Assembly (NCBI GenBank): GCA_027315105.1
Contig: DAHUYP010000035.1
Coordinates: 1-44,650 of the forward strand
Reading direction: 5' to 3'
DNA length: 44,650 nt
DNA from: Gammaproteobacteria bacterium
Lineage (GTDB): Bacteria > Pseudomonadota > Gammaproteobacteria > Steroidobacterales > Steroidobacteraceae
Shown in pieces: positions 44,269 to 44,650 of the stretch. A program made the position numbers and the translations under genes. Position 1 is the first letter of the stretch. Each line of letters begins with the position of its first letter. The notes beneath the pieces are model-generated. The model ran no database searches. It was not told where the DNA came from and saw nothing but the letters and a program-made list of their open reading frames with translations.

Positions 44269-44650
44269 ATGCAGCAGGCAGTCGTGGCGAATCAACCATC
44301 CAGCGTCGGCAGACGAAGCGGCACGTTGCCGGCCGATGCACCGCAAAACGCCTTCGTGATCAATCTGTGCTCGTCCACCACGCCGGTGGCGCTGCGCCCT
44401 CCGGATCATGCCGGGCTCAAACGCTTCACGTTCTTCGTGTCGCGCCGCCGGGAAGAAGGCCGTGAGCGCTTTCGCCTGCACATGGGCTATTTCGAGACCC
44501 AGGAAGAGGCGGAGAAGCTGCTCGATATCGTGCGCGAGATTTATCCCGGCGCCTGGGCGGGCGCGGCGCCCGGCCAGCAGCTGCGTGCCGCCGTCGCCGA
44601 CGCCGCGTCAGCGGCTGCAGCCGCGGCGCAGGGCGCAAGTGCGATGCGTC
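44269..44650 (+). CDS. Riboswitch-controlled SPOR-like protein (5' partial)
   Basis: The frame is open from ATG 44269 to the last base (127 codons), so the gene continues beyond the window. GGGGA lies 8 bases before the ATG. The visible protein has no signal peptide. After a short polar N-terminus, residues 28-95 form a SPOR-like module: FVINLCSSTTPVALRPP, then FFVSRRREEGRERFRLHMGY and FETQEEAEKLLDIVREIYPG. An Ala-rich linker follows. Similar N-terminal modules occur in large TPR/FimV-like proteins, so an envelope or pilus-assembly role is possible but unproven. It lies immediately downstream of the c-di-GMP riboswitch, which should control it. Confidence 0.75.
   Translation, partial: MQQAVVANQPSSVGRRSGTLPADAPQNAFVINLCSSTTPVALRPPDHAGLKRFTFFVSRRREEGRERFRLHMGYFETQEEAEKLLDIVREIYPGAWAGAAPGQQLRAAVADAASAAAAAAQGASAMR

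Noticed and set aside
44172..44465. 97-codon ORF starting just after the riboswitch
   Set aside because: It runs in another frame across the SPOR-like gene, whose frame shows a recognisable module; the product resembles no family I know.

Overview
The window is a GC-rich chromosomal segment, densely packed with core metabolic and housekeeping genes on both strands. Gene content and order (lysM / def-fmt-rsmB-DUF4390-ntrY-ntrX, argS-SPOR, priA, gshA, a PA0069-family radical SAM gene, HiPIP, split pntAA-pntAB-pntB) point to a gammaproteobacterium. My guess is somewhere near the Steroidobacterales / Nevskiales / Xanthomonadales; that placement is inference from gene content, not a database result. 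I see no rRNA, tRNA, CRISPR array, insertion sequence, phage or plasmid gene. Translation often starts at GTG (and TTG for argS), and many neighbours overlap by four bases (GTGA or ATGA).

Layout. (1) 33-8537: a LysM lipoprotein gene diverges from one long operon: peptide deformylase, Met-tRNA formyltransferase, 16S rRNA m5C methyltransferase, a DUF4390 protein and the NtrY/NtrX two-component pair. NtrX has a visibly eroded sigma54-activator ATPase domain. (2) 8551-13269, minus strand: priA, then argS coupled to a SPOR-domain protein; a perfect DnaA-box sequence touches the priA start. (3) 13571-15436: a compact operon of a sigma-70-family factor, a one-TM DUF3619-like protein, a small exported protein and a DUF3106 repeat protein; it looks like a sigma / membrane regulator / periplasmic-protein module of undescribed function. 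(4) 15452-18275, minus: three-subunit proton-translocating transhydrogenase. (5) 18403-20390: HNH endonuclease, stand-alone 5'-3' exonuclease, and a Tat-exported HiPIP. (6) 20538-23653: acetyl-CoA synthetase carrying a histone-H1-like Lys/Ala/Pro tail of about 100 residues, overlapping a YceI-type lipoprotein gene. (7) 23555-27322, minus: thiolase, dienelactone hydrolase, ferrochelatase, VOC protein. (8) 27617-31018: gshA, a PII gene with a sigma54 promoter, and a quinone oxidoreductase. (9) 31040-33471: acetolactate synthase small and large subunit genes, divergent rather than in one operon, with a perfect inverted repeat between them. (10) 33513-37451: an Omp85-like barrel protein, a degenerate alpha/beta-hydrolase and a coiled-coil FHA protein. 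(11) 37570-40967: ilvA, a PA0069-family radical SAM gene behind a near-consensus LexA box, and an SDR-like oxidoreductase. (12) 41102-44650: a membrane GAF-GGDEF-EAL protein followed by a clear c-di-GMP-I (GEMM-I) riboswitch and the start of the gene it should control, a SPOR-like protein that runs off the window.

Themes. Nitrogen and branched-chain amino-acid control recur (ntrYX, PII, ilvBH, ilvA). The right end is a local cyclic-di-GMP circuit in which an enzyme gene for the second messenger lies next to an RNA sensor for it. The most unusual single protein is the acetyl-CoA synthetase with the nucleic-acid-binding-like tail, and the least described multi-gene unit is the sigma-factor / DUF3619 / DUF3106 operon.
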